A stretch of DNA of 64,000 bases from Bradyrhizobium yuanmingense (GCF_029167105.1 NZ_JARFML010000003.1:248001-312000), one strand, 5' to 3'; shown: positions 1-9,075, counted from the stretch's first letter. Translations and numbers: made by a program. The notes: generated by a model from the sequence alone, not told the origin.

Positions 1-317
1 AGTTCCAGCTTGCGGCCGGCGTGCCGCGTGACCAGCTCTACAACACGACGATGTACATCCTGTGTGCGATGCTGATCGCGGGCCTGATCTGCAACTATCT
101 GATCAGGCCGGTCGATGCGAAGTGGCACATGAAGGACGCCGATGTGGCCAAGCTGCAGGCGGCGAGCGCCAGTGCCGCAGCCTTGGGGCCGCACGGCTCC
201 TACGGCATCGGCTTTGGCGGACTCGACACCAAGGCGGCGCTGTTCTGGGCCTTCGTCGGCGTTCCCCTGGCCTGGGGTGTGTGGAAGACGCTGGAGAGCG
301 CGGTCAAGATCTTCTGA
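1..317 (+). CDS. MFS transporter, C-terminal end (oxalate/formate antiporter type)
   Basis: Only the last 104 codons are in the window; the frame enters at base 3 and stops at 315-317. They contain one hydrophobic helix (MYILCAMLIAGLICNYLI), a polar loop containing AKWHMKD, and a final helix (FWAFVGVPLAWGVWKTL) before a short tail, as at the end of a 12-helix major facilitator protein. The loop sequence resembles annotated oxalate/formate antiporters of alphaproteobacteria. The formate dehydrogenase genes that follow fit that role, because formate is the end product of oxalate breakdown. The family call is fairly safe; the substrate is inferred from context and remembered similarity, not from any binding residue visible here. 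Confidence 0.6.
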   Translation, partial: FQLAAGVPRDQLYNTTMYILCAMLIAGLICNYLIRPVDAKWHMKDADVAKLQAASASAAALGPHGSYGIGFGGLDTKAALFWAFVGVPLAWGVWKTLESAVKIF

Positions 318-334
318 TCGTGCCTGCGCCGCGA

Positions 335-361
335 GCGGGAGCGCGCCATTCGCGCTCCCGC
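335..361 (+). terminator. Strong hairpin after the MFS transporter
   Basis: A perfect 11-bp stem (GCGGGAGCGCG / CGCGCTCCCGC) with a 5-base loop lies 18 bases after the transporter stop. No T-run follows, so it may stabilise the 3' end or act as a weak terminator rather than a classical intrinsic one. The 230 bases between it and fdsB hold no gene that I can support and probably carry the fdsB promoter. Confidence 0.55.
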
Positions 362-592
362 GATACGATTTCGCTATCGCAGCATGGGAAGCCTTTATTG
401 ATCTCCAGACCAATTCAGGCTTCGTTGACAATCAGGCGCGTTGTGACCAGCGCAAGACCGTGTCCGGGCAGCAATCATGGTTGACCTTGGGTCGCGCTTA
501 ACTGCTTTCATCACCATGATATTCTTCTTGGCATCTGGCATGCCAGAGGTTTAGACTGGAGTCGTTCCAAAAGACGAGATCGAGACGAATCG

Positions 593-2296
593 ATGAGCCA
601 CGACGTGCATGAGGTCCGCCCCTTCGAGCATCCCGGTGAGGGACGCCGGCGCGCCAAGGCCACGCCCAAGGGGCGCCAGGTCGATCCGACCGCCGCGCAC
701 GAGATCGAGCAGCTGCTCGGCGACCGACCTCGGCGGCGCGATCTCCTGATCGAATATTTGCACCTGATCCAGGACAAGTACCACCAGATCTCGGCTGCGC
801 ATCTGGCCGCGCTCGCCGACGAGATGAAGCTCGCCTTTGCCGAAGTGTTCGAGACCGCGACGTTCTACGCGCATTTCGACGTGGTGAAGGAAGGCGAGCC
901 CGACATTCCCCCGCTGACGATCCGCGTCTGCGATTCGCTCACCTGCGCGATGCTTGGCGGCGAGAAGCTGCTCGAAGATCTGCAGAGCAGGTCAGGTCCC
1001 GGCATCCGCGTCGTGCGCGCGCCCTGTGTCGGCCGCTGCGACACCGCACCCGCTGCCGAGGTCGGTCACAACTTCGTCGATCACGCCACCGTCGCCAATG
1101 TGATGGCGGCGGCCAAGGCCGGCGACACTCACGCGCATCTGCCCGAATATGTCGACTACGACGCCTATGTCGCCGGCGGCGGTTACAAGCTGCTGGGCCG
1201 CCTGCGCTCCGGCGAGTTGTCGAAGGACGATCTCCTGAAAGCGCTCGACGATGCCTCGCTGCGCGGGCTCGGCGGGGCCGGCTTCCCCACGGGACGCAAA
1301 TGGCGCGCGGTGCTGGGCGAGCCCGGGCCGCGGCTGATGGCTATCAATGGCGACGAGGGCGAGCCGGGCACGTTCAAGGACCGGTACTATCTGGAAACCG
1401 ATCCGCATCGTTTCATCGAGGGCATGCTGATCGGCGCGCATGTGGTCCAGGCCTCCGACGTCTACATCTATCTGCGCGACGAATATCCGGCCTCGCGCGA
1501 GATCCTCCAGCGCGAGATCGCAAAGCTTCCGCCGGGCGGCCCGACGCTGCATCTGCGGCGCGGCGCCGGCGCTTACATCTGCGGCGAGGAATCCTCGCTG
1601 CTGGAGAGCATCGAGGGCAAGCGCGGCCTGCCCCGGCACAAGCCGCCTTACCCGTTCCAGGTTGGCCTGTTCGGCCTGCCGACGCTGATCAACAATATCG
1701 AGACGCTGTGGTGGGTGCGCGACATCGTCGAGAAGGGCGCCGATTGGTGGAAGGGCCATGGCCGCCACGAGCGCCATGGTCTGCGCAGCTTCTCGGTCTC
1801 GGGACGCGTCAAGAATCCCGGCATGAAGCTCGCGCCCGCGGGCATCACCGTGCGGGAGCTGATCGCGGAATATTGCGGCGGCATGGCCGACGGCCATCAG
1901 TTCTATGCGTATCTGCCGGGCGGCGCGTCCGGCGGCATTCTGCCGGCCTCGATGGACGACATCCCGCTCGATTTCGGCACGCTGGAGAAATACGGCTGCT
2001 TCATCGGCTCGGCTGCGATCGTGATCCTGTCGCACAAGGACAGCGTGCGGGCAGCCGCACTGAACCTGATGAAGTTCTTCGAGGACGAGAGTTGCGGCCA
2101 GTGCACGCCGTGTCGCGTCGGTACCCAGAAGGCGGCGCTGCTGATGCAAAGGCCGGTCTGGAACCGTGCCTTGCTGGAAGAATTGAGCCAGGCGATGCGC
2201 GATGCCTCGATCTGCGGGCTCGGACAGGCGGCATCGAATCCGCTGTCGTCCGTGATCAAATATTTCCCTGACGAGTTCAAGGAAGCGGCCGAATGA
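593..2296 (+). CDS. fdsB: NAD-dependent formate dehydrogenase, fused FdsG/FdsB (NuoE-NuoF-like) subunit
   Basis: Electron-transfer and NADH-forming subunit of a soluble molybdenum formate dehydrogenase. Residues about 40-190 are a NuoE-type [2Fe-2S] domain with cysteines C113, C118 (CDSLTC), C145 and C149 (CVGRC). From about residue 220 the protein is NuoF-like: the FMN/NAD region has GLGGAGFPTGRKW and GEPGTFKDR, and the C-terminal [4Fe-4S] site uses C501, C504, C507 (SCGQCTPC) and C541. In the classical fdsGBACD operon FdsG and FdsB are separate, so this 567-aa protein is a fusion. Its last four bases overlap the start of fdsA (ATGA), which implies translational coupling and equal amounts. 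The start ATG at 593 is the first in frame and leaves a charged N-terminal extension of about 35 residues. Confidence 0.9.
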   Translation: MSHDVHEVRPFEHPGEGRRRAKATPKGRQVDPTAAHEIEQLLGDRPRRRDLLIEYLHLIQDKYHQISAAHLAALADEMKLAFAEVFETATFYAHFDVVKEGEPDIPPLTIRVCDSLTCAMLGGEKLLEDLQSRSGPGIRVVRAPCVGRCDTAPAAEVGHNFVDHATVANVMAAAKAGDTHAHLPEYVDYDAYVAGGGYKLLGRLRSGELSKDDLLKALDDASLRGLGGAGFPTGRKWRAVLGEPGPRLMAINGDEGEPGTFKDRYYLETDPHRFIEGMLIGAHVVQASDVYIYLRDEYPASREILQREIAKLPPGGPTLHLRRGAGAYICGEESSLLESIEGKRGLPRHKPPYPFQVGLFGLPTLINNIETLWWVRDIVEKGADWWKGHGRHERHGLRSFSVSGRVKNPGMKLAPAGITVRELIAEYCGGMADGHQFYAYLPGGASGGILPASMDDIPLDFGTLEKYGCFIGSAAIVILSHKDSVRAAALNLMKFFEDESCGQCTPCRVGTQKAALLMQRPVWNRALLEELSQAMRDASICGLGQAASNPLSSVIKYFPDEFKEAAE

Positions 2297-5061
2297 CCAA
2301 GATTACGTTCGAGCTCGACGGCAAGCAGGTCGAGGCCAAGCCCGGCGAGACCATCTGGCAGGTCGCCAAGCGGCAGGGCCGCGACATTCCGCATCTGTGC
2401 TATTCGCCGGCGCCGGACTATCGCCCCGACGGCAATTGCCGTGCCTGCATGGTCGAGATCGAGGGCGAGCGCGTGCTGGCCGCGTCCTGCAAGCGCACGC
2501 CGTCGGTCGGCATGAAGGTGAAGACCGAGAGCGCCCGCGCGACGGCTGCGCAGAAGATGGTGATGGAGCTGCTGGTTGCCGACCAGCCGGCGCGCGAGAC
2601 CAGCCACGATCCGGATTCGAAGTTCTGGCACTGGGCCGAGACCACTGGCGTCACCGAGAGCCGCTTTCCCGCCGCCGAGCGCTGGGCGACCGACGCCAGC
2701 CATCCGGCAATGCGCGTCAACCTTGATGCCTGCATCCAGTGTGGCCTGTGCGTGCGCGCCTGCCGCGAGGTCCAGGTCAACGACGTCATCGGCATGGCCT
2801 ACCGCAATGCCGGCGCAAAGATCGTGTTCGACTTCGACGATCCCATGGGCGAGTCGACCTGCGTTGCCTGCGGCGAATGCGTGCAGGCCTGCCCGACCGG
2901 CGCCTTGATGCCGGCCGTGATGCTCGACGACAAGCAGACGCGCGTCACCTATGCCGACAAGAAGGTCGATTCGCTCTGCCCGTTCTGCGGCGTCGGCTGC
3001 CAGGTCACTTACGAGGTCAAGGACGAGAAGGTGATCTATGCGGAAGGCCGCGACGGCCCCGCCAACCACAATCGTCTTTGTGTGAAGGGCCGCTTCGGCT
3101 TCGACTACATCCACCATCCGCATCGCCTGACGAAGCCGCTGGTGCGGCTGCCGAACGCGAAGAAGGATGCCAACGACCAGGTCGATCCGGCCAATCCGTA
3201 CACGCATTTCCGCGAGGCGAGTTGGGAAGAGGCGCTCGACATCGCCGCCAAGGGCCTCGTCAAGATTCGCGACGAGAAGGGCGTGAAGGCGCTCGCCGGC
3301 TTCGGTTCGGCCAAAGGTTCGAACGAAGAGGCCTATCTGTTCCAGAAGCTGGTGCGCACCGGTTTCGGCTCCAACAACGTCGATCACTGCACCCGGTTGT
3401 GCCACGCATCCTCGGTCGCGGCCCTGTTCGAGGGCCTGAGCTCGGGCGCGGTGTCGGCGCCGTTCGCTGCCGCCATGGACGCCGAAGTCATCGTCGTGAT
3501 CGGCGCCAATCCGACCGTGAACCATCCGGTCGCCGCGACCTTCATCAAGAACGCGGTCAAGCAGAACGGCGCAAAGCTGTTCGTGATGGACCCGCGCCGG
3601 CAGTCGCTGTCGCGTCATGCGACCAAGCATCTGCAGTTCAAGCCGGGTTCCGACGTCGCCATGCTGAACGCGATGATCAACACGATCATCACCGAAGGCC
3701 TGACCGACGACCAGTACATCGCCGGCTATACCGAGGGCTTCGAGGACCTCAAGGAGAAGATCAAGGAGTTCACGCCGGAGAAGATGGAGCCGATCTGCGG
3801 CATCCCGGCGCAGACCTTGCGCGAGGTGGCGCGCACCTATGCACGGGCAAAATCCTCGATCATCTTCTGGGGCATGGGCATCAGCCAGCACGTCCACGGC
3901 ACCGACAATGCACGCTGCCTGATTGCGCTCGCGCTGATCACCGGCCAGGTCGGCCGTCCCGGCACCGGCCTGCATCCGCTGCGCGGCCAGAACAACGTGC
4001 AGGGCGCTTCCGATGCCGGCCTGATCCCGATGTTCCTGCCGGACTACCAGCCGGTCGGGCGCGATGACCTGCGCGGCAGCTTCGAAAAGCTCTGGCAGCA
4101 GGATCTCGACCCCGTCCGCGGCCTGACCGTGGTCGAGATCATGAACGCGATCCATGCCGGCGAGATCACGGGCATGTATATCGAGGGCGAGAATCCCGCG
4201 ATGTCCGATCCCGATCTGCAGCACGCGCGCCACGCGCTGGCGATGCTCGATCATCTCGTGGTGCAGGACCTCTTCGTCACCGAGACCGCGTTCCACGCCG
4301 ACGTGATCCTGCCGGCCTCGGCCTTCGCCGAGAAGGACGGCTCCTTCACCAACACAGACCGCCGCGTGCAGCTGGCGCGTCAGGTGATCAAGCCGCCCGG
4401 CGATGCGCGTCAGGACCTCTGGATCATCCAGGAGATCGGCAAGCGCATGGGCCTGCCGTGGAATTATGCCGGACCCGGCGACGTCTTCACCGAGATGGCG
4501 GAACTGATGCCGTCGCTGAAGAACATCACCTGGGAGCGGCTGGTGCGCGAAGGCGCGGTGACCTATCCGGTCGACGATCCGAACAAGCCCGGCAACGAGA
4601 TCATCTTCACCACGGGCTTCCCGACCGCGAGCGGCCGCGGCAAGATCGTGCCGGCCAAGGTCATCCCGCCGGACGAGATTCCCGACGACGAATATCCGAT
4701 GGTGCTCTCGACCGGCCGCGTGCTGGAGCACTGGCACACCGGCTCGATGACGCGCCGCGCCCAGGTGCTCGACCAGATCGAGCCCGAGGCGGTCGCGTTC
4801 ATGTCGCCGAAGGACATGCGCAAGAAGAAGCTGGCGCCCGGCGATTTCATTCGCCTGGAGACCCGCCGCGGCGCCGTCGAGGTCAAGGTCCGCTCCGACC
4901 GCGACGTGCCGGAGAACATGGTGTTCATGCCGTTCTGCTACGCCGAGGCGGCGGCGAACCTGCTCACCAACCCGGCGCTGGATCCGTTCGGCAAGATCCC
5001 GGAGTTCAAGTTCTGCGCGGCGAGGGCCGAACGCGCCGTGATGCAGGACGCGGCGGAGTAG
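2293..5061 (+). CDS. fdsA: Formate dehydrogenase catalytic (alpha) subunit, Mo-bis-MGD, NAD-linked type
   Basis: Oxidises formate to CO2 and passes electrons through a chain of Fe-S clusters to the partner subunit. At 922 aa it has the usual FdsA length. Domains in order: N-terminal [2Fe-2S] ferredoxin domain (CYSPAPDYRPDGNCRACM), a His/Cys cluster region, two [4Fe-4S] motifs (CIQCGLCVRAC and CVACGECVQACP, about residues 150-200), a further cluster at the start of the molybdopterin domain (CPFCGVGC, about 232), then the catalytic domain. C370-H371 (TRLCHAS) is the expected Mo-ligand Cys and catalytic His, so this is a cysteine rather than a selenocysteine enzyme. There is no Tat signal, so it is cytoplasmic. 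No fdsC (FdhD-like) or fdsD gene follows; the next gene downstream is unrelated. Confidence 0.93.
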   Translation: MTKITFELDGKQVEAKPGETIWQVAKRQGRDIPHLCYSPAPDYRPDGNCRACMVEIEGERVLAASCKRTPSVGMKVKTESARATAAQKMVMELLVADQPARETSHDPDSKFWHWAETTGVTESRFPAAERWATDASHPAMRVNLDACIQCGLCVRACREVQVNDVIGMAYRNAGAKIVFDFDDPMGESTCVACGECVQACPTGALMPAVMLDDKQTRVTYADKKVDSLCPFCGVGCQVTYEVKDEKVIYAEGRDGPANHNRLCVKGRFGFDYIHHPHRLTKPLVRLPNAKKDANDQVDPANPYTHFREASWEEALDIAAKGLVKIRDEKGVKALAGFGSAKGSNEEAYLFQKLVRTGFGSNNVDHCTRLCHASSVAALFEGLSSGAVSAPFAAAMDAEVIVVIGANPTVNHPVAATFIKNAVKQNGAKLFVMDPRRQSLSRHATKHLQFKPGSDVAMLNAMINTIITEGLTDDQYIAGYTEGFEDLKEKIKEFTPEKMEPICGIPAQTLREVARTYARAKSSIIFWGMGISQHVHGTDNARCLIALALITGQVGRPGTGLHPLRGQNNVQGASDAGLIPMFLPDYQPVGRDDLRGSFEKLWQQDLDPVRGLTVVEIMNAIHAGEITGMYIEGENPAMSDPDLQHARHALAMLDHLVVQDLFVTETAFHADVILPASAFAEKDGSFTNTDRRVQLARQVIKPPGDARQDLWIIQEIGKRMGLPWNYAGPGDVFTEMAELMPSLKNITWERLVREGAVTYPVDDPNKPGNEIIFTTGFPTASGRGKIVPAKVIPPDEIPDDEYPMVLSTGRVLEHWHTGSMTRRAQVLDQIEPEAVAFMSPKDMRKKKLAPGDFIRLETRRGAVEVKVRSDRDVPENMVFMPFCYAEAAANLLTNPALDPFGKIPEFKFCAARAERAVMQDAAE

Positions 5062-5112
5062 GCCTCGCCGGGAACGACGGCTGGAGCGTGGCGGGAAATT
5101 TCCACCCACACC

Positions 5113-5230
5113 GTCATTGCGAGCCACCGGGTCCGCGCGACGCGGCCCGATGACAGGCTCCGCGAAGCAATCCAGACTGCCTTCGCGGCAAGATTCTGGA
5201 TTGCTTCGTCGCTTCGCTCCTCGCAATGAC
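5113..5230. repeat. Dispersed palindromic repeat, family A, copy 1
   Basis: A nested inverted repeat. The outer arms are GTCATTGCGAG (5113-5123) and CTCGCAATGAC (to 5230). The inner arms are GAAGCAATCCAG (5164-5175) and CTGGATTGCTTC (5196-5207). A shorter copy with the same arms lies at 17254-17338. It has no coding capacity and sits between the fdsA stop and the next start, so it could also act as a 3'-end structure for the fds transcript. Confidence 0.85.
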
Positions 5231-5247
5231 GGTGGTAAATACCGTTC

Positions 5248-5721
5248 ATGTCCAAAGTCACCCCCGCCACACGCGCACTCGCGGCCGCTGGTGTTGCCTT
5301 CACCGTGCACACCTACGACTATGATCCCGACGCCGAGAGCATCGGGCTCCAGGCGGCGGCCGCGCTCGGCGAGGACCCGGTGCGCGTCCTGAAGACGTTG
5401 ATGGCGCTGGTCGACGGCAAGCCGGTCTGCGTGGTCGTGCCGTCCGACCAGGAAGTCTCGATGAAGAAGCTGGCGACGGCGGCGAGCGGCAAGTCGGCGC
5501 AGATGATGAAGCCGCCCGAGGCCGAGCGCGTCACCGGCTACAAGGTCGGCGGCATTAGCCCGTTCGGGCAGCGCAAGCCTGTGCGCACCGTGATCGAGCA
5601 GAGCGCGCTCGCCCATGATCTGGTCTATCTCAATGGAGGCCAGCGCGGCTTGCAGGTCCGGCTGAAGCCCACCGATGTGCGGGATGTTCTGAAGGCGGTC
5701 GTGGCGGATGTGCTGGCTTGA
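5248..5721 (+). CDS. ybaK: YbaK/EbsC-type aminoacyl-tRNA deacylase
   Basis: A 157-aa single-domain protein of the YbaK/ProX editing family, which hydrolyses mischarged Cys-tRNA(Pro) in trans. Length and layout match the family: an N-terminal motif leading to FTVHTYDYDP, the central VVVPSDQEVSMKKLATA segment whose lysine lies in the tRNA/substrate pocket, and the glycine-rich GYKVGGISPFGQRKPV loop that is the best family signature. The ATG at 5248 is 18 bases after the upstream palindromic repeat and has no strong ribosome site. It is on its own promoter or a read-through from fdsA; a functional link to formate metabolism is not implied. Confidence 0.9.
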   Translation: MSKVTPATRALAAAGVAFTVHTYDYDPDAESIGLQAAAALGEDPVRVLKTLMALVDGKPVCVVVPSDQEVSMKKLATAASGKSAQMMKPPEAERVTGYKVGGISPFGQRKPVRTVIEQSALAHDLVYLNGGQRGLQVRLKPTDVRDVLKAVVADVLA

Positions 5722-5739
5722 AGGCAAAGGGGTGGGATC

Positions 5740-6819
5740 ATGAGGTGGCCGCTGTTCCTGTGGCTTCAGGTCCTGCTCTGCGTGCCGGCCGAGGCGCATC
5801 AGATCAACCTCGTGACGGCGCGCGTGGCGCTGGCCGGCGATCGCACGGTGAGCGTCGAACTGGGACTGAAGGGCAGCGATGTCGATCGCCTGATCGGTTC
5901 GAGAATCTATGATGCGCGCCAGGACGCGGTCGATCCGACTGCAGTCGAAGCAGCTAGGCCCGCGATCCTCGACTATCTCGACAGGCACCTGGTCGTGACG
6001 GGCGGCGGCACGGCTTGCCCGCGGCGCGATGCCGCGGTCCTGCCCGACGGTGACGGCGTCATTTATCGCACCAGTTTCGCTTGCGCGAACGCGCCCGGCG
6101 ACATCGTCTATCGTTCCACCGTGTTGACCGAGCAGGACAAGACTGCGCGCCAGGTGGTGCTGATCGCGCAAGGAAAGTCCGAGGCGCAGGCCTTGCTCGA
6201 TGCCACCACGACGACGGTCACGCTCTCCACGGCGCCGCCGTCGCTGGTCTCGACCGCGCAGCGCTATCTCGTGACGGGCATCGAGCACATCTTCCTCGGC
6301 TACGATCACATCGCATTTCTGGTTGCAGTCGTCTTGTGGGCACGCAGGTTCGTTCCCGTGGTCAAGATCGTCACCGCCTTCACCGTCGCTCATTCGTTGA
6401 CGTTGTCCCTCGCGGCGTTGAACGTCCTGGTCATCCCCAGCCGAATCGTGGAGCCCGCAATTGCGGCTTCGATCGTGTTCGTGGCTGTCGAGAACTTCTT
6501 TTCGCGCGATGTCGACCGGCGCTGGCGCGTCGCTTTTGTGTTCGGCCTGATCCACGGCTTCGGCTTCGCCGGCGTGCTGCGCGAGATCGGCCTGCCGCCG
6601 GATGCGGTCGTGCCGGCGCTGGCTGCCTTCAATGTCGGCGTCGAGATCGGGCAGATCGCGATCGTCGCGCTGATGTTGCCGGCGCTCGGCTTGTTGGACA
6701 GGCTGACCGCGGTCGGCCGGGAGGAGCCGGCGCGGGCGGCGCGGCTGGTGTACGCCATGTCCGGCGGGATCGGTCTTCTGGGCGGATATTGGCTGCTGAT
6801 ACGAGTGTTCGAGGCATGA
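5740..6819 (+). CDS. HupE/UreJ-like membrane protein with secreted N-terminal domain
   Basis: 359 aa. Residues 1-20 form a signal peptide ending AEA-H. An extracytoplasmic domain of about 155 residues follows, containing the pair C-P-R in GGTACPRRD and a later Cys (FACAN). The C-terminal half has six or so helices beginning with GIEHIFLGYDHIAFLVAV and including AFTVAHSLTLSLAAL and FGLIHGFGFAG. The histidine-rich helices (EHIFLGYDH, AHS, IHGFGFAG) are the HupE/UreJ signature; characterised members move nickel or other metals, but this long form with an extra domain has no settled substrate. It starts 18 bases after ybaK with an AAAGGGGTGGG ribosome site, so the two are probably co-transcribed. 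Confidence 0.8.
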   Translation: MRWPLFLWLQVLLCVPAEAHQINLVTARVALAGDRTVSVELGLKGSDVDRLIGSRIYDARQDAVDPTAVEAARPAILDYLDRHLVVTGGGTACPRRDAAVLPDGDGVIYRTSFACANAPGDIVYRSTVLTEQDKTARQVVLIAQGKSEAQALLDATTTTVTLSTAPPSLVSTAQRYLVTGIEHIFLGYDHIAFLVAVVLWARRFVPVVKIVTAFTVAHSLTLSLAALNVLVIPSRIVEPAIAASIVFVAVENFFSRDVDRRWRVAFVFGLIHGFGFAGVLREIGLPPDAVVPALAAFNVGVEIGQIAIVALMLPALGLLDRLTAVGREEPARAARLVYAMSGGIGLLGGYWLLIRVFEA

Positions 6820-6837
6820 TCGCGCCGGCGATCGGCC

Positions 6838-7533
6838 CTATTGCTTCTGCAACAATTTCAGCCGGCAGCGCAGTGCCTCGCGGATATGCGCACGCGCCAA
6901 TTGCTCGGCCTTGTCGCCATCGCGTGCGGCGATGGCGTCGATGATGGCGCGATGCTCGCCGTGACTCGTCTTGGGCCGGCCTGAGACCGTGAACGTGGTT
7001 GGGCCGAGCAGGGCGATCCAGTCCTGCAATTCCCGCGAGGCGTTGTCGAGATAGCGGTTGCGCGCCGCGCGGCAGATGGCCTCGTGGAAGGCGCGGTTGA
7101 GCCTTGCCATTTCCTTTGCCATCTCGGCGGCGTCCGTCGCGGATGCCTCGACAAAGGCCTGCTCGATATCGCGGAGCGCGTCGATCTCCGGCGCCGAGGC
7201 GTGCTCGGCGGCGAGGCGCGCGGCGGCGCCTTCCATAATCTCACGCATGGCATAGAGCTCGAGCACCTCGGAGATGTCGAGATTGCGGACGATCAGCCCG
7301 CGGCCGCCGGCAGGCGCGACGAAGCCGCGCGCGGCGAGCCGGCCCAGCGCTTCCCGCACCGGCGTGCGACTGACCTTCAGCCGCTGGGCGACCTCTTCCT
7401 CGCGCAGCCGGTCGCCGGCGCGGTAGCTTCCGGCCTGGAGCGCTTCGCACAGCGAGCGGAACACGGCCTCGCCGAGCGCAACGCCGCCGCCGCGCGCGAT
7501 CGTTCCACTTGAGCTTGCCGGACGCCTGGCCAT
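6838..7533 (-). CDS. GntR-family transcriptional regulator, FCD subfamily
   Basis: 231 aa from the ATG at 7533, which is preceded by a GAGGGA ribosome site; an in-frame upstream start at 7578 is less likely. An N-terminal winged helix-turn-helix (ALGEAVFRSLCEAL... LKVSRTPVREALGRLAARG) is followed by an all-helical FCD ligand domain with metal-binding-type histidines (NRAFHEAICRAA, SHGEHRAIIDAI). FCD regulators usually repress neighbouring catabolic genes and are released by an organic acid. It is divergent from tcuAB, with a 12-bp palindrome between them, so control of tricarballylate use is the natural inference. In Salmonella the equivalent regulator, TcuR, is LysR-type. Confidence 0.88.
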   Translation of the reverse strand: MARRPASSSGTIARGGGVALGEAVFRSLCEALQAGSYRAGDRLREEEVAQRLKVSRTPVREALGRLAARGFVAPAGGRGLIVRNLDISEVLELYAMREIMEGAAARLAAEHASAPEIDALRDIEQAFVEASATDAAEMAKEMARLNRAFHEAICRAARNRYLDNASRELQDWIALLGPTTFTVSGRPKTSHGEHRAIIDAIAARDGDKAEQLARAHIREALRCRLKLLQKQ

Positions 7534-7592
7534 GATCCCTCGATGCGCATCCTGCCCATGCAGAGACGCCGCTTGCATCTCTAACGTATATC

Positions 7593-7604
7593 TTTGTATA
7601 CAAA
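7593..7604. promoter_or_regulatory. Palindromic operator in the gntR/tcuA divergent region
   Basis: TTTGTATACAAA is a perfect 12-bp palindrome, and its TTGTATACAA core resembles known FCD/FadR-type GntR operators. It lies 60 bases upstream of the regulator start and 79 bases upstream of tcuA, in the only non-coding stretch between them. It is the best candidate for autoregulation and control of tcuAB. Binding is inferred. Confidence 0.65.
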
Positions 7605-7683
7605 AGTGCGCAATGGCGGATCAGGGCGTTCAAGGCCGCCTGCTGGAAGAATGTCTCCAATTTGGCCGCATCGGGCGGACGGG

Positions 7684-9075
7684 ATGAGCAGCAAATACGA
7701 CGTGCTGGTGATCGGCGGCGGCAATGCGGCCCTGTGCGCGGCGATCAGTGCGCGGCGCGGCGGAGCGTCAGTGCTGGTGCTCGAGGCCGCACCAAAATTC
7801 TACCGCGGCGGCAACACCCGCCACACCCGCAACATGCGCTGCGCCCATGATGCGGCGACCGAAATCCTGACCGGCCCCTACACCGAGGAGGAATTCTGGG
7901 AGGATCTGCTGCGCGTCACCGGCGGGCAAACCGACGAGGTGCTCGCCCGACATATGATCCGCGAATCCAAGGACATCCTGAACTGGATCGTGGAGCAGGG
8001 CGTGCGCTGGCAGCCCTCGCTCGGCGGCACGCTGAGCCTCGGCCGCACCAATTCCTTCTTCCTCGGCGGCGGGCGGGCGATGCTGAACGCGCTGTATCTC
8101 ACCGCCGAACGGCTTGGCGTCGCCGTCGAATACGACGCCGAGGTCACCGATCTAGTGATCGAGGACGGCATGTTCCTCGCCGCCCGCCTCAAGCGGCCGA
8201 TCAAGGGCGAGACCGAGATCCGCGCGACGTCATTGGTCGCCGCCGCCGGCGGGTTCGAGGCCAACATCGAATGGCTGAAGCAATATTGGGGCGAGGCGGC
8301 CGACAACTTCCTGATCCGCGGCACGCCCTATAATCGCGGCTCGATCCTGAAGATGCTGCTCGACAAGGGCGTGCAGGAGGTCGGCGATCCCACTCAATGT
8401 CATGCGGTCGCGATCGATGCCCGCGCGCCGAAATTCGACGGCGGCATCATCACGCGGCACGACTCCGTCGTGTTCGGCATCGTCGTCAACAAGCATGCCC
8501 AGCGCTTCTACGACGAGGGCGAGGACCTCTGGCCGAAGCGGTACGCGATCTGGGGCCGGCTGGTCGCGGCGCAGCCCGACCAGATCGCCTACATCATCTT
8601 CGATTCCACCGTCGTGACCAGCTTCATGCCGACGTTGTTTCCGCCGATTGCCGGGCAGACAATTGCGGAGCTCGCCGGCAAGCTCGCGCTCGATCCGGTC
8701 GCGCTGGAAAAGACCATCACCGAGTTCAACGCCGCGGTGCGGCCCGGGACCTTCGACCACACCATTCTGGATGATTGCGTGACGGAGGGCATCACGCCGC
8801 CCAAGACGCATTGGGCGCGCCGGATCGAGACGCCGCCTTTTCTCGCCTATCCGGTGCGGCCCGGCATCACCTTCACCTATCTCGGCACGCGCGTGAACAA
8901 GGAGGCGCGGATGCTGATGAAGGGCGGCAAGCCGTCGGCCAACATGTTCGCGGCCGGCGAGATCATGGCCGGCAATGTGCTCGGCAAGGGCTACGCGGCC
9001 GGCATGGGCATGACGATCGGCAGCGTGTTCGGGCGAATCGCAGGACGGGAAGCGGCGAAACATGCACGGAACTAG
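7684..9075 (+). CDS. tcuA: FAD-dependent tricarballylate dehydrogenase
   Basis: 463-aa flavoprotein of the fumarate reductase/succinate dehydrogenase flavoprotein family. It oxidises tricarballylate to cis-aconitate, which enters the TCA cycle. The N-terminal dinucleotide motif VLVIGGGNAALCAA is at residues about 6-20; YRGGNTRHTRNMR and the C-terminal FAAGEIMAGNVLGKGYAAG are FAD-contact segments typical of TcuA. The ATG at 7684 is chosen because the FAD motif begins directly after it; the frame is open upstream to 7594 but that stretch covers the operator. The 3' end overlaps tcuB by 14 bases, so the two are translated together. Confidence 0.9.
   Translation: MSSKYDVLVIGGGNAALCAAISARRGGASVLVLEAAPKFYRGGNTRHTRNMRCAHDAATEILTGPYTEEEFWEDLLRVTGGQTDEVLARHMIRESKDILNWIVEQGVRWQPSLGGTLSLGRTNSFFLGGGRAMLNALYLTAERLGVAVEYDAEVTDLVIEDGMFLAARLKRPIKGETEIRATSLVAAAGGFEANIEWLKQYWGEAADNFLIRGTPYNRGSILKMLLDKGVQEVGDPTQCHAVAIDARAPKFDGGIITRHDSVVFGIVVNKHAQRFYDEGEDLWPKRYAIWGRLVAAQPDQIAYIIFDSTVVTSFMPTLFPPIAGQTIAELAGKLALDPVALEKTITEFNAAVRPGTFDHTILDDCVTEGITPPKTHWARRIETPPFLAYPVRPGITFTYLGTRVNKEARMLMKGGKPSANMFAAGEIMAGNVLGKGYAAGMGMTIGSVFGRIAGREAAKHARN

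Noticed and set aside
1903..6555. A 1550-codon open frame on the minus strand opposite fdsB, fdsA, ybaK and the HupE-like gene
   Set aside because: Its product is His/Arg/Asp-rich and without domain, an effect of high GC opposite real genes. The plus-strand genes have full family motifs.
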